DNA from: Mantis religiosa
Lineage: Eukaryota > Arthropoda > Insecta > Mantodea > Mantidae
Direction of reading: 5' to 3'
Assembly: GCA_030765055.1 (NCBI GenBank)
Contig: CM060955.1
Coordinates: 96,688,647-96,752,646, forward strand
DNA: 64,000 nt
Positions 1 to 10,685 of the stretch are shown one piece after another; the first letter of the stretch is position 1; each line of letters begins with the position of its first letter. The position numbers and the translations under genes are program-made. Under the pieces are notes generated by a model. The model was not told the DNA's origin, did not search any database, and worked only from the letters and a program-made list of their open reading frames with translations.

Positions 1-117
1 AGTAGAAGCAGAAGAATACATCTCAATAGCAAATATATGTATTGAACAAAATTTCTTCAGCTTTAATGGTAATTGCTACAGACAGAAATTAGGTTTATCT
101 ATGGGCAATCCATATTG
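1..117 (+). pseudogene. Penelope-like element reverse transcriptase remnant
   Basis: Read in one frame, the first 117 bases give FFSFNGNCYRQKLGLSMGNP, matching the PLE RT block around the GLxMGNPLSP motif seen in the other PLE copies here. The reading breaks at about 117, where a SINE begins, and resumes after it. The rest of the element lies left of the window. Confident as a PLE RT remnant; family unknown. Confidence 0.6.
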
Positions 118-474
118 AGTGGGATGGCTCAGGCAGTTTTGTCTCTGGCCCGCATTCAGGTGGCCCGTGTTCGATTCCCATGGCCACCTACCTGACCGAT
201 GGGTTTTCCCAAGTCGTCAGTCAAATGCTGGGTAGGATAATTACATCCCCCAAATTTCTTGCCCCTTCATTTCATCTCCATTAACATTTCACATCATCTC
301 TCATCCGGTAGTCTCTTTCAGGACAGAAGTGCCAGTGGATGTCTCAGCAACTTGGGTTGGCCACCCTCCGTCTCCTCTCGCCTCATTCTTCCTCCCGGGG
401 ATGCTCCACTTGGGGCTCAGGTACAATAAACCACAGGTTTCTGTGCTGAATCCCCTCTACAGTAATCTTAATCC
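118..474 (+). repeat. SINE-2 family copy (tRNA-derived head)
   Basis: The sequence opens with a tRNA-like promoter: an A-box-like TGGCTCAGGCAGTTTTG and a B-box-like GTGTTCGATTCCC. A roughly 270-bp body follows. A second, inverted copy lies at 35049-35441, with matching head, body and end (ctgaatcccctc...). It is inserted in the PLE RT remnant that flanks it on both sides. A target duplication is only suggestive (atccat on both sides). Confidence 0.7.
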
Positions 475-570
475 TAATGGACTATCCATTTTCACCTTGT
501 TTTCTTGGCCAGTTTGAGTTCATTTGAAACGCACATAAAAATGGCCTTCCCATGAATTTTATCTGATATA
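475..570 (+). pseudogene. PLE reverse transcriptase remnant, continued after SINE insertion
   Basis: Downstream of the SINE the RT reading resumes with a PFSP-like block, then GQFEFI and later FPMNFI, which parallels the LSPFLADLFM...FP segment of other PLE RTs here. It contains stops and fades out near 570, before the YVDD motif. Confidence 0.4.
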
Positions 571-1509
571 AAAATTCAAGAGTGTACTGAAGCTAACTTA
601 GCAGAATTTACAACTATTTTGTTACATTTGAGCCAAAAAATTAATGTTGACAATGAGTTATTTAAGGTGTAACAGGATTTTATAAATGATATTGGGATGC
701 TGATGTGATGATTATCTCGAAGTGGATTCTGGAATGTACCTCAGCTGCACTTGTAATAGCAAGAGATCCTATTTCAGGGTGCGGTCGCAGATGAAAGATG
801 ACAGTGGAGTTGTATGCAGATAAAATAAATGTTTAGTTTTTAAACCAATTCTCGAACTGTAAATGAAGCTCCTCTGTTTATAAATACTTCTATTTATAGT
901 TTTATTAAATGTTCAGTACTTTCTTTTTCAAACTGTAATTTTAATTTAGATAAATCATTTGAATAACACTTTTAAACACTTAACCAAGTAATAACTTCTA
1001 TTAAATGTTGATATTATTTTACGTTAAGAACACTTATGTAGCTTTTGCAATGATATGTGCACTGCGTTAGTTCTTGCAAACTTATGGACCTTCACAAACA
1101 TGTCCGTTCTGTACAACGGTTAAGTATAGAAGAAGGAAGCTTCAGCCAATCTCGATTTAATGCTCCTTCCATTGCTATGGAAGTCAATATTTTACCATTG
1201 GTCTACGTCACAACCAATTATAATTATGTTCGTTGTTAGATTCAATAATAATTTTATAATTTTTCTTTTAAATCACTTTTCAGCACTAATTAACACTTAA
1301 AATAATATTTTTTCTTAATTTAAATTAATTTTGTTATCAAAATCGTTATTAATATTCAATTTTCTCTTTTGCTAACTATCACATAACTTTTTCACTTTCA
1401 CTTGCTATCCTAAACTTCCTTTTCCATCCAGTATAATTAAAATCAATTTTAAATAAAACTGAACATAAAATAACTGTTTCAAAGGTGAAGTGTAATGAGG
1501 CTTTTTTTT
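571..1509. other. No gene recognised
   Basis: AT-rich sequence, presumably intronic to the spartin-like gene whose last exon lies downstream. No coding stretch or repeat that I can name. Confidence 0.4.
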
Positions 1510-1515
1510 TTTTTT

Positions 1516-1650
1516 AAGTTAAATTGTATCGATGACAAATAGAGCACTTTTTGTGGGTGCAAGGTGAAACAGAAGATTATTTATGTATAACAATAATGAT
1601 GGTCCTAAGATTGAACCTTGTTGCACAAGAGACTTAAAAGTTCTACTTCA
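1516..1650 (-). pseudogene. LINE reverse transcriptase scrap
   Basis: On the minus strand a short frame reads QQGSILGPSLLLYINNLL and then SALFVIDT, matching the non-LTR RT core (QGSxLGPLLFxxYINDL, then the FADDT catalytic box). The catalytic Asp pair is altered to VID. It is a decayed fragment of about 45 codons; lineage uncertain. Confidence 0.5.
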
Positions 1651-2158
1651 GAGTGATGTATCCTATTGCTATTATATTACACCATTTCTTTCTAATTATT
1701 TAGTTACAGGTGAATATTACTCTTACATATTATTAAACAGCTATTGAATGCATAAAGTTTTAGGAATTCAGCTATTTTCGTAGTTAAGAACAATAAGTGG
1801 ACACAGGTTATGACAAATTTGAAGCTCAATCAGCTTTCTTAAAACTTGCTTTAAGAAAAGGGTAATTGTCATAATCTCTTCTACAGTTCTTGGCACCTCC
1901 TGCTAATACACCAAATATAATGCTAATACTATAACATTCATTATAAGACTGTTTTCATCATTAGAAAAGTGGAAAATTATGCTTGAAAAGTTGCCAATAT
2001 GAACTCGGAAGTGTACACAGCAAAAGAAGCTATCTGCTATTAATTGAACATTGATTTATGTTCACAATGCCTCACTTTATGCAATTATTAGTGTAATCAA
2101 CCTCACTGTTTAAAAATTTCCAACTATTATTGTTTTGAAGCTACCTGCAATTTAAAGT

Positions 2159-2330
2159 CATCAGATGATGAATGAAATGGGTCAAATGATGCTCAAATGA
2201 GCCCAGGGTCCATAGAAGTTAGAGTTACCAGACATTCATTTTTTAGGATAAGGGAAAACTCCAGATAATTCACCCTGACCAAGATTTGAACTCTTGAACA
2301 TGAGACAGACACACTGCTATTTAAATTGGT
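2159..2330 (-). repeat. SINE-1 family copy, inverted, partial
   Basis: Matches the inverted SINE-1 copies at 31517-31741 and 50531-50755: the gctcaaatgagcccagggtc block, the aggataagggaaaac block and the tRNA-like head with degraded B box (gatttgaactc). The head is shortened at the right end. Confidence 0.7.
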
Positions 2331-2589
2331 TTCATATGCAAGCTGAAACTATGATGAACATCCAGTTCATAGAAATGGAATTCTCTGTTGAGAATGTACC
2401 CTTGTATGCACTTGCACATCCGTAGAATTTCAGTGTGAGTTGAGTGTTATAATAAATATTAGTACTTACTGGACACACTAAAGTGAGTAATGAAATTAAA
2501 CAATTAAAGTAAGTGGTTTTCATGTTTATTTACACCCACAGATGTTAACTTCTTTTTTGAGCTGTAAATAGTTTGAACCCTTGCATACC

Positions 2590-2735
2590 ACTTGGAAAGA
2601 GATTGAAAAATGGAGGTGATTGCCTTGGAAACTAGTCTCTCATTAATATAAAAAAGTAAGTGATGAGTATCAATAAACAACTACAAATAGTTTTTGTGAT
2701 TAATTTTGACGTCACTGTTACTAAAGTCCTCCGAA
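2590..2735. repeat. Foldback family E, one half
   Basis: Contains the E-family arm (actagtctctcattaatat, agtaagtgatgagtatcaat, cactgttactaaagtcctcc). The same blocks occur at 29655-29945, 44728-44925 and 50285-50525. Only the right half is present here, so no hairpin can form. Confidence 0.55.
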
Positions 2736-2791
2736 CACATATAGGTTTTTTTCTTGACTGAAACATTTTTACTTTTGTGATATAAAAATAT

Positions 2792-3221
2792 TGTGACTGT
2801 GAGGGTTACGTAGAATAAAAAAGATAGTTTGCTGAAATTTAGAACACGCTTTATTGCAGTAAAAATATGTGAAATGGACAATCAGCTGTCTTTAAGGTCG
2901 ACTTGGTGCTCCACCGTTCACAAACAAATGAAAGAAATCACTGCGGTAGACTTCAAATGTCCACTGTTGCAATAACCATCACACAACTAGCAACTGCTTC
3001 TCTGCACAATATACAACTACTCTTCTAACACTTGCCGGTATTTATACCTCCAGTCATTGTTTCTGGAATGCTGTAGACCTTCTGAGAACTATCGAGGTGG
3101 AAGACAAAGACAGAAAATTCTGGAGCCTCTCTATCTCTTTCTCTTGGCAAGCGTCCAACTCTCCTGCCCACGCGCCCGGCTCTCGCTTGTCGTGGCAAGC
3201 ACAACTATGCCAGCAGTGACA
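2792..3221 (-). mobile_element. Solo LTR-like repeat, copy 1
   Basis: A 430-bp unit that begins TGTGACTG and ends CAGTGACA, so it has short TG...CA inverted termini, with ATAT on both sides (possible 4-bp target duplication in AT-rich DNA). On the minus strand it carries a TATA-like gtataaatacc and then an AATAAA (aataaagcgtg), the order expected for an LTR. Related units lie at 14661-15017 (-) and 30751-31213 (+). No internal region is attached. Confidence 0.5.
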
Positions 3222-3405
3222 ATATATATAATTGATTGATTTAATGATTTATTGATTGCTTCATCCATTTATTTAATCATTATTTATATATAAGTAGTTT
3301 GATGAACTAAAAGTCAACATTTTAAAAGATGGTAAAGGTTTTACATGTTCAATTATGAGCATTCTGTGGTTTATAAGTTTAATGAGTGTTACTCTGTGTT
3401 TGCAG

Positions 3406-3631
3406 ATATGGTCAGCAATATGGTCAGGCTACTGGAGATACTTTGTATACTGTAGGTAATGTATTTGTGGCAGGTAACAATATAAGGTATCTGACACCAA
3501 AAGGACTAGCTAAAGTGACGGCAAAATCAGCAGGCAAAGCTGTTGTGGAAGACTACCGAGCAAATTTAAGGGGTAATGAGAGTAATAGTGTCAATAAATT
3601 TGGACCAAGTAGCTCCTCAGAGGTAGACTAA
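3406..3631 (+). CDS. Spartin-like protein, last coding exon (senescence-domain C-terminus)
   Basis: Partial gene: only the final exon is here. The acceptor tttgcag ends at 3405; the exon starts with the third base of a codon and runs to TAA at 3629-3631, about 75 codons. The peptide contains YGQQYGQATGDTLYTVGN, then LTPKGLAKVTAKSAGKAVVEDY, then a polar Ser/Asn-rich tail. This is the end of the spartin (SPG20/SPART) senescence domain, where a Gly-Ala-rich amphipathic stretch is followed by a KxxAKxxGxAxxEDY motif. In animals spartin acts at lipid droplets and endosomal membranes; that role is family knowledge. Earlier exons must lie left of position 1 or be hidden in the repeat-rich 1-3405. 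AATAAA at 4007 fits a roughly 380-base 3' UTR. Assignment is by motif memory. Confidence 0.75.
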
Positions 3632-4006
3632 ATAGTCAAGCATAAATGTAAAGCTATATTTGTTCCAAAAGATGCATTACTAAAAAATACACAAGCTCAA
3701 AAAGACTGTTTTTGCCGTACTTTGCAAGGAAACAAATATAGGTAGTTGTGGCAAAATGATTCTTCTCCAATAGTTTTTAAAATATACATTATATTGTATA
3801 CATGTATTATATATTCAGTTGCTTAGTTATAAAATGAGTTGTATTTTTAACGTTAGCATTTATTGTCTTTGTTGTTAAATTAGCACTATAGCAGCTATTT
3901 TGAATCTATTTTTGTATATGCATATGGTGTATATTTTTGTGAAAAAGCTTACAAAGAGAGTTGGTGACTGAAATTTACATAAGTATACTACTATGATGCA
4001 ATATAG

Positions 4007-4012
4007 AATAAA
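4007..4012 (+). terminator. Poly(A) signal for the spartin-like gene
   Basis: Canonical AATAAA 376 bases after the stop codon, with TG- and T-rich sequence following. It is the first canonical signal downstream of the exon. Confidence 0.5.
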
Positions 4013-4863
4013 TTTATTTCAACATTTTCAATATACTGAAATGAGGAGATCAGTATATGTATTTATGTGCAGAAAAGTATTACAATTTTGAGCTGTCATT
4101 GCGCTTCTATAATACATTGTATTACCATTTCCATCAGCCCTTTTTTTTTTTTGCAGAATTCTTATTAATCTACAACTTTTAGTGTGAGAGTTGTTAAAGC
4201 TGATAACCAAAATGATTGATACATTGGTCATAAGTTCGTAAATGAACCAAGCTATGATTTGTAAATAATGCAGCAATTCTTAATGTTGTTCATAAATATA
4301 TACTAAATTTAAATACAATTACATATCCAAAGTTTGGCATATAAGAACATTTGTTAATCTCAGAAACTATTTGTAGTTGGTTTATCAATGTTGGTTTTTT
4401 GAACTTGTTAATGTTCGTTTTTTGAAATATTTTGGTACTTTGTTAATGTTTTTTGTTTTTGTTTTAAATATGTTGTTACTCCTGTGTGATAATTGTTTGC
4501 TTGTTGAATGAATGTGTAACATATCTCAACAAAGAATATTGTTGAAAGTACTGTTTTGGATTTTTCTTTTTTTTTTTTTTTTAATATATAATGTTCCAAA
4601 GGATTAATGAGTCTGTCTGCAAACCTTCTCATTCTTGTAATTGTAGTGTACATGTCTCTCTATGTACATGTGCTATTCATCAACTATCTTAAATAAGGAA
4701 TCAATGTTTGATATATAGTTATTTTAAGAACTCCATGAGCATTGTTAAATGCCCCAAATACCACTTTAACCCATTTAATACTCTGTAGGTATGATATTCT
4801 TTTCCTTTGTCTCCTTATGATATATGTGTGAAGAGTCTTAATCTGATGCATTCATATGCCTTT
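4013..4863. other. No gene recognised
   Basis: AT-rich intergenic sequence with short T runs near 4141 and 4566. The last ten bases (4854-4863) are the left target duplication of the LINE that follows. Confidence 0.4.
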
Positions 4864-5382
4864 AGTAATATCAGTAGGAATACTAAAATTAAAATATATA
4901 CAACTGCACTGATACCAATAATAATGTATAGTTCAGAAAGTTGGGTGTTGACAACCGTAGAACAGTGGTTATTACGGTGGGAAAGGAAGATTTTGAGAAA
5001 TATAATGGGAGCGATAGGGACTTGGATGGATGGAGAATGCAGACTAACTTGGAGTTAGTGTCTATTTGGACAACCAAATGTAGTAAAAATTAAACAAGTA
5101 AGAATAAGGTGGACTGGCCATGTGCAGAGAATGCCGGAAACCAGTGTAGTTAAGAAGATATTCATAAGAAAGCTGGATGGCAGAAGAAGAGGAAGACCCA
5201 GGAAAAGATGGGTAGATGACTAGAGGAAGTTGAGGGTTAAAGGCTGGAGAAGAAAAGCAGAGGATTTAGTGGAATGGAAGAGGGTGGTTAGGGAGGCCAA
5301 GGGCCTACATGGCCTGTGGTGCCAACTACCATCATCATCATCATCATCGTCGTTGTCGTCGTCATCATCATCATCATCATTT
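4864..5382 (+). mobile_element. 5'-truncated LINE with (ATC)n tail
   Basis: Flanked by the direct repeat atatgccttt (4854-4863 and 5383-5392), a target-site duplication. The left part encodes the end of a non-LTR RT: IPIIMYSSESWVLTTVEQ, then WERKILRNIMGAI. After a break follow a WTGHVQRM-like block, GRRRGRPRKRW, and WKRVVREAKGLHG at the C-terminus. The element ends in an ATC/TCA microsatellite (about 5331-5382), which is probably the LINE's own 3' tail. Clade not assigned; an RTE/CR1-like end is plausible. Confidence 0.7.
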
Positions 5383-5637
5383 ATATGCCTTTCTACACTC
5401 ACTTTTCTGCAAACTATTCTTACAGATAAACCTCCATTACAATCTTCGCAGAAATTAAAAGCATATGGAGGAGGGCCGTACTGCAGACTCCAGCAAATCC
5501 TAAGCTTGCTCCTCCTACCAGTGCTGCCGAATGTGGTACACACATCTCATGCTCTTGAACTGAAAACATTATCTTCATTATTAAATTTTAGATGAGTCGT
5601 ATTTTTTACACATCTGCTTCACTTTCGTACCTATTTT

Positions 5638-5677
5638 GAGGACATGTTTCGCAAATCATCGTTTGCATCTACGGCTC
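5638..5677 (-). ncRNA. Hammerhead-like motif, PLE-C left arm
   Basis: Mirror copy of the motif at 6742-6781: stem I GAG/CTC, degenerate core CCGTAGA, hairpin GCAAA-loop-TTTGC, GAAA, then a GTC cleavage triplet. The core departs from CTGANGA at two positions, so activity is doubtful. Confidence 0.4.
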
Positions 5678-6019
5678 TTATGCGACTGAAGCTTGATCCA
5701 GCAGTGTGGGTAGTTATGGGGTTGCTGCTGCCATCTGTTGATTTAGTGATGAACTTAAATGTGGGATACTCTTCTGGCGGGATTTCAAAGTTCATTAGTT
5801 GGTTTTTATGTTTTTCTATGTATATCCTCTCCCATATGACGACTATGTTTTTGTACGTATTTTAGTAATTCTGTGCTATCTTCAATTTCATGATTTACAG
5901 ACCAGAAATGAGCTGCTATTGCGGACTTATCAATATTTTTGTATCTTAAGTGCCTGAAGTGTTCTTTCTTTCTAGTGCCTATGTTTCTTTTTGTCCTCCC
6001 TATGTAAATTTTTTCACAT

Positions 6020-6688
6020 GCAACCATCAACAGTCTCACACACAGATTAGTAAATCTACCTCTCAGCCAGCAAGAATATCAAAACGAATACCATCAAATC
6101 TTAAAAACTGCAATTAAAAATGGATATGGAAAAAACCTTGTAGATAAAAAACTAAAATCATTCAAACTTCAAAAGAGATTAAAACAGATCACAGCTCTCA
6201 CACCAATAAAACAAGAAATTAGATTTGCTAAATTTACTTACCACCCCTGGGCCACAAAAAAGTTCCAAAAAATATTCAAGAAATACAATATAACATTGGC
6301 ACCAAAAAACAATTACAACATTAAAAACCTACTTCACAGTAATAATACTGATAAGATAAAACCAGAGGAAAAGTCAGGCATTTACAAGATTAAGTGTAAA
6401 GACTGTGAAAAAATTTACATAGGGAGGACAAAAAGAAACATAGGCACTAGAAAGAAAGAACACTTCAGGCACTTAAGATACAAAAATATTGATAAGTCCG
6501 CAATAGCAGCTCATTTCTGGTCTGAAAATCATGAAATTGAAGATAGCACAGAATTACTAAAATATGTACAAAAACATAGTGAACTCGTCATATGGGAGAG
6601 GATATACATAGAAAAACATAAAAACCAACTAATGAACTTTGAAATCCCGCCAGAAGAGAATCCCACATTTAAGTTCATCACTAAATGA
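6020..6688 (+). CDS. PLE-C truncated ORF: RT C-terminus plus GIY-YIG endonuclease
   Basis: Open without stops for 222 codons to TGA at 6686-6688, but it has no natural start because the element is 5'-truncated. Early residues include INSLTHRLVNLPL and FTYHPWA, the PLE connector. The GIY-YIG nuclease follows: SGIYKIKCKDCEKIYIGRTK, with the GIY and YIG tyrosines, the Arg after YIG, then KKEH, an AAHFWSENH histidine/asparagine block and WERIYIE supplying the metal-binding Glu. The nuclease nicks target DNA for insertion. The same module is damaged in PLE-A and PLE-B, so this is the least decayed copy here. It cannot mobilise alone without an RT core. Confidence 0.75.
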   Translation, partial: ATINSLTHRLVNLPLSQQEYQNEYHQILKTAIKNGYGKNLVDKKLKSFKLQKRLKQITALTPIKQEIRFAKFTYHPWATKKFQKIFKKYNITLAPKNNYNIKNLLHSNNTDKIKPEEKSGIYKIKCKDCEKIYIGRTKRNIGTRKKEHFRHLRYKNIDKSAIAAHFWSENHEIEDSTELLKYVQKHSELVIWERIYIEKHKNQLMNFEIPPEENPTFKFITK

Positions 6689-6741
6689 ACAGATGGCAGC
6701 AGCAACTACCCACACCGCTGGATCAAGCTTCAGTCGCATAA

Positions 6742-6781
6742 GAGCCGTAGATGCAAACGATGATTTGCGAAACATGTCCTC
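6742..6781 (+). ncRNA. Hammerhead-like motif, PLE-C right arm
   Basis: GAG (stem I), core CCGTAGA, stem II GCAAA/TTTGC, GAAA at 6769-6772, a short ACATGT palindrome as a minimal stem III, GTC at 6776-6778 and CTC closing stem I. PLE hammerheads are known for a tiny stem III that works as a dimer. The copy at 57043-57082 has a better core (CCGAAGA). Confidence 0.45.
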
Positions 6782-7313
6782 AAAATAGGTACGAAAGTGA
6801 AGCAGATGTGTAAAAAATACGACTCATCTAAAATTTAATAATTTTTCGCTTCACTGTGGTGTTCCAATACAGTTAAATCTCGATTATCTTCATTAATTAT
6901 GCTCTGATAAATATTTGAAAATGACAGACGTCAATCTTATCTTAAGAAAGAATTTTATTTTCTGATCATGACCATACAAAAATCCTGTCTCCACGATACC
7001 TAGAATGCAAGCGATGCACGTTTTATCTTCACATGGTTATGGTTACCCAACATCCATATATTCAACACAGATAAATAAGCAATACCATTCCTTCCTCACA
7101 ACACTTACCTCAAGCATAATTAAATAGTGCACCTATTATGAAACAGACTGATTTAATGCTCAGTTTGTTTTCAGAGTAGTGGTGTATTATTTTGTTAAAG
7201 TGATAGGCATCAGTAAGTCATGTGTTGAACTTGAGGTGAAATATTGTTAACATTACATTAAATTATTATTACACATATCTTTTTTCCAATGTTTGTGATC
7301 CGAGAGCACGAAC

Positions 7314-7645
7314 ATGTCCCTTGAAACTGGGACAAGTGATTTTTCGATCAACAAACTTGAAGTCATTCATTCTCAGGGTAGAAAAATTATATGTAATGTG
7401 AGCAAGTGTTTACGAAAGCTCTCCAATCCAGCATATAGGGCAACTGCAGATTTTTCAAAAAAACCAGCAATTAACTGTGAAAGCTTGTGGTGTAGGTAAT
7501 GTACATACAGTGTAGCAAATTTTTAGTGAAGTGGCTTCATCCTTAGAAACGGAGAGCATGCCTGTATTTCAATCTGCGGGAAAGCTCCACAAAGTAGGAA
7601 AGTGAGTTATTGGATTGGAAACCGTGCTTGCTGTTCCACTACTAT
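7314..7645 (+). pseudogene. IS630/Tc1-mariner-like transposase N-terminus, decayed
   Basis: A 61-codon frame from ATG at 7314 reads SQGRKIICNVSKCLRKLSNP and then TADFSKKPAINCE. After a frameshift the reading continues as ACGVGNVHTV, then ASSLETESMPVFQSAGK. This resembles the helix-turn-helix leader and linker of a transposase family common in insects, upstream of a DDE domain that is absent here. A second, more decayed copy lies at 15525-15720. The family match is from memory. Confidence 0.4.
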
Positions 7646-7671
7646 GATGTGTGTCAAGGTAAGATTTTAAT

Positions 7672-8052
7672 AGAGTCAACATGAAAAATTCAATGCCATG
7701 GCCGGGATTTGAACCATGGATCTCCTGGTTTCCGTCCAGTTGCTCAAACCGATTGAGCTACCATGGCCAACGTGCCATGGATCTCGTGCCAACGTGGATC
7801 TCCTGTTATCTTGGATACGAGAGTCCCTAGTGGTTTACCGGGGAAATATATGAGTCAAATGGAGAATTTAATGTCAGGATGGCATACTGGCCATGGTAGC
7901 TCAATCAGTTAGAGTGACTGGAAGGAAACCAGGAGATCCACAGTTCAAATCCCGGCCATGGTATTGAATTTTTCATGTTGACTATCGAAAACCTTAGCCT
8001 ATATACAGCTAGTTTGAAGAAATGATTAATTTCCATCAATTAACTAAAGCAA
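7672..8052 (+). repeat. Foldback SINE family D, copy D1
   Basis: Flanked by the direct repeat taagattttaat (7660-7671 and 8053-8064). It starts with an inverted tRNA-like unit (ccatggccgggatttgaacc), crosses a spacer shared with other D copies (cctagtggtttaccgggg) and ends with the forward tRNA-like unit. That unit has A-box TAGCTCAATCAGTTAGAG and B-box-like CAGTTCAAATCCC, followed by attgaatttttcatgttgac and a short body. CCATGG caps allow a cloverleaf-like acceptor stem. Confidence 0.7.
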
Positions 8053-8064
8053 TAAGATTTTAAT

Positions 8065-9632
8065 GTTTTAGGAGTATTCAATATGTTTAAACAGAAAATT
8101 GAAGCTAGTTACAGTGGAGTAATAAATATAACACAAATAAAAATATTTGTTAATTATAATCCACTTATCTTAAGAAGTTGATGTTAAAACTTCTTTCATC
8201 TTTTTCAAATCGATTTTGAAGGCATATCGCATTCATCCTCAGTGAAAACAAACTCTGTTGTTAAGGAAATCTTGGTTACCATGTTTTCCCTTTGCTGTGT
8301 CACGTTCCCAGCACCACCAACATCCGAAGACAAAACAAACTTAAAAACCGAATCAATTGCCGGTATGTCAAAATTAATTACGCAATGCTTATTTTTTAAA
8401 ATAAATATTTTTTCACACTATCAAATCTATGGGAACATTTAATTGTTTTAATAATTTAACCTTGGGATTTATTTCATGGTTAAATGACCAAAAATGATCT
8501 TCTGCGGCCGATTTATTTGTTTGTTTATATTTAATGTTACAAAAATGTTCTTTCTTTCTGGTTTCTAAACTACGTTTCGTCTTTCCAATCACAATCTAAA
8601 CAATTAAATTGATAAATACCAGAATTTTTATTATTAGGAATAATATCTTTTTTAGAAAATTGTAATAAATTTTTAATACTATATTTATTTTGAGGAACTA
8701 AAGTTATACCAAATTCTTTAAAAAAAAATTGAAAATGTTTATTAACCCAAGGATGGTAAGTAAATTTTTTAAATTTATAATCATCTTTCATTTTTTTGAG
8801 AGTAGAAATATTAACAGTTTTTTGATATTTAAATTTTTCAATCTTATTTTGTATAAAATCTTTATTAAAACCATTAATTAAAGCAGTATTAATAATATGT
8901 TTATTAAATTCTTCTTTATTCAGGGGTATATTTATTAATCTATAAATCAAACTATTAAAAACAACAAATTTATGTGAAAAAGGGTTAAAACTTTTATATT
9001 TTATGTAATTATCAATATGTGTAGATTTCCGATAAACACCAAAATCTAATTTGTTATTATTATTTTCAAATCTAGAAAAGGAAGAAATCCATTAATTTCA
9101 GTTTCTAATGTGAATTTTATAGCTTTTACTTGTAAATGTGGTAATTTTAAAGCATCATTAATTTGTTTTTCAGGAACAATAGTGAAAATATCATCAACAT
9201 ATCAATACCATGTTTTAAAAATCAAAGGAAAAGCTTTAGTAACTTGAATTTCGAAAAAAAAACTCATAAAATGATCAGCAAGAAAAGGTGAAAGAGGATT
9301 ACCCTTTGCTCAGCCAGAAGTTTGTTGAAAAAATTCACCATTAAAAGTGAAAAAATTTTGATCCAGACAAAAATCAGCAAGTTTAACAAAATCAACTATG
9401 AAGTCCTCATGTAAATTTATTGAATTCAACCACTTTTTTAAATAAATTAAAAGTGTTTCTCTAGGAATACTAGGAAATAAGGCAGTTACATCAAAATAAG
9501 TTTATCAGTTTTAGATAATACAACACTATCAATCTTTTTTATTAGTTCAAAGGAATTTTTAATACTTAAAATTTCAAATTTATCAAAATTACTAAATTTT
9601 TTGTGTAACCATTTTGCTAAATTATAAGTTGG
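8065..9632 (-). mobile_element. PLE-A, inverted left arm
   Basis: Reads on the minus strand from an RT block (SPTYNLAKWLHK at the 9632 end) through LPF/YVDD-type RT sequence near 9200 and the FTYHPWVNKHFQ connector to a GIY-YIG start (SGIYQFNCLDC, near 8600). The nuclease frame is then broken. It is a mirror image of 10840-13782 on the plus strand and joins it head to head at 9632/9633. Many stops; 5'-truncated relative to the plus arm. Confidence 0.75.
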
Positions 9633-9898
9633 TATTGCTAGTGAAGATTTAAATGAATACAATAAATCTTTGATTAAATTAAAATGTAAAAAAATATTAC
9701 AAAATTTAGATAAATACAAATCAAAAAGAAATAATAATAATAAACATATTATTAAATCAAAAAGATTTAATTTTCACTAAAGCGGATAAAGGTAATAGAA
9801 TTGTAATTTTAGATAAATTATATTAATAGAGTAAACCTTTTACTTCAAGGTGAAGATATTATAAAAATTAATAAAGACCCTTTAAAATCTTGTATTAC

Positions 9899-10674
9899 TT
9901 ACTTTTCTTCTTCTTCTTCTTCTTCTTCTTCTTCTTCTTCTTCTTCTTCTTCTTCTTCTTCTTCTTCTTCTTCTTCTTCTTCTTCTTCTTCTTCTTCTTC
10001 TTCTTCTTCTTCTTGTTCTTCCTTTCTCCTTTCTCTAACTCCTTTGTGCTGTTAAGCATGGAGTACAAGCCTCTTCTACCCATTTCCTCCACTTTTCTCG
10101 GTCCATTATCATTCTCTTCATTTCTGTCATGGTTTTCCCTCTATCCTTCCAATATTTCTTTAACGGAGTGTGTACCCAACTCTTACCTTATTGTTACATT
10201 TCTAATCATATCTCTTCTTGTCTTCCCCACAGCTCATCTTAAATATCTCATTTCCATACCTGTTATTTTGCTTTCTTGTTTCTGTAGGAGAGTCCTGCTC
10301 TCTGCTCCATATAATAGAATTGGTAGTATTACTGTTTTAAATACTATAATTTTTGTATATTTTGTTATTTCCTTTTTTCCCACAATAGTATTATTAATCT
10401 GATAGTAGACTGAATTGGCCTTTCTTATTCTGTTTAAAATTTCCTGCTCTATTTTTCCATCCTTATTTATAATTGTACCCAGGTATTCATAACTGTCTAC
10501 CTGTTCTAAGATTTCATCATTACATTTAATTTTAACTTCTTCTTCTTTCCTTCCTATATACATATTTAATTCTAAACCTTTTCTAATTAATTCTTCCTTC
10601 CATTCATTTAGCGCTAATTGTAAATTATTATTACTATTTGCTATTAATATGATGTCATCAGCATATATCGATTG
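9899..10674 (-). mobile_element. 5'-truncated LINE with (GAA)n tail, nested in PLE-A
   Basis: Flanked by an 11-bp duplication, tcttgtattac (9888-9898 and 10675-10685); removing it restores the PLE-A frame. The minus strand is open at 10234-10563 with EQVDSYEYLGTIINKDGK, VILPILLYGAES and KITGMEMRYLR, the RT thumb/connector of a non-LTR element. After decay it ends with DREKWRKWVEEA and a TAG stop. The 3' tail is a GAA microsatellite of about 115 bases. Clade not assigned. Confidence 0.75.
9901..10015. repeat. (TTC)n / (GAA)n microsatellite
   Basis: About 38 TTC units, nearly perfect. Read on the minus strand it is the tail of the LINE at 9899-10674. Confidence 0.9.
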
Positions 10675-10685
10675 TCTTGTATTAC

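Larger units (their letters stand above)
5581..6882 (+). mobile_element. PLE-C: Penelope-like element with inverted 5' arm
   Basis: Bounded by a perfect 13-bp duplication, attatcttcatta (5568-5580 and 6883-6895). The left part (5581 to about 6017) is the reverse complement of the element's own 3' portion, and the right part (about 6020-6882) reads forward, head to head. This inverted partial-copy layout is typical of PLEs. The forward part lacks the RT core and keeps the RT C-terminus, GIY-YIG endonuclease and terminal repeat. Two hammerhead-like motifs, one per arm, lie in the terminal repeats. Confidence 0.85.

Noticed and set aside
5220..5595. Overlapping frames with Ser or Asp runs
   Set aside because: Both come from the ATC/GAT microsatellite tail of the LINE.
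5568..6895. Palindromic PLE-C read as an assembly artefact
   Set aside because: The perfect 13-bp target duplication at its outer edges and the same layout in PLE-B argue for a real insertion.
9890..10402. 170-codon frame with a long Phe run
   Set aside because: It is the TTC microsatellite plus antisense LINE sequence; no protein-like content.
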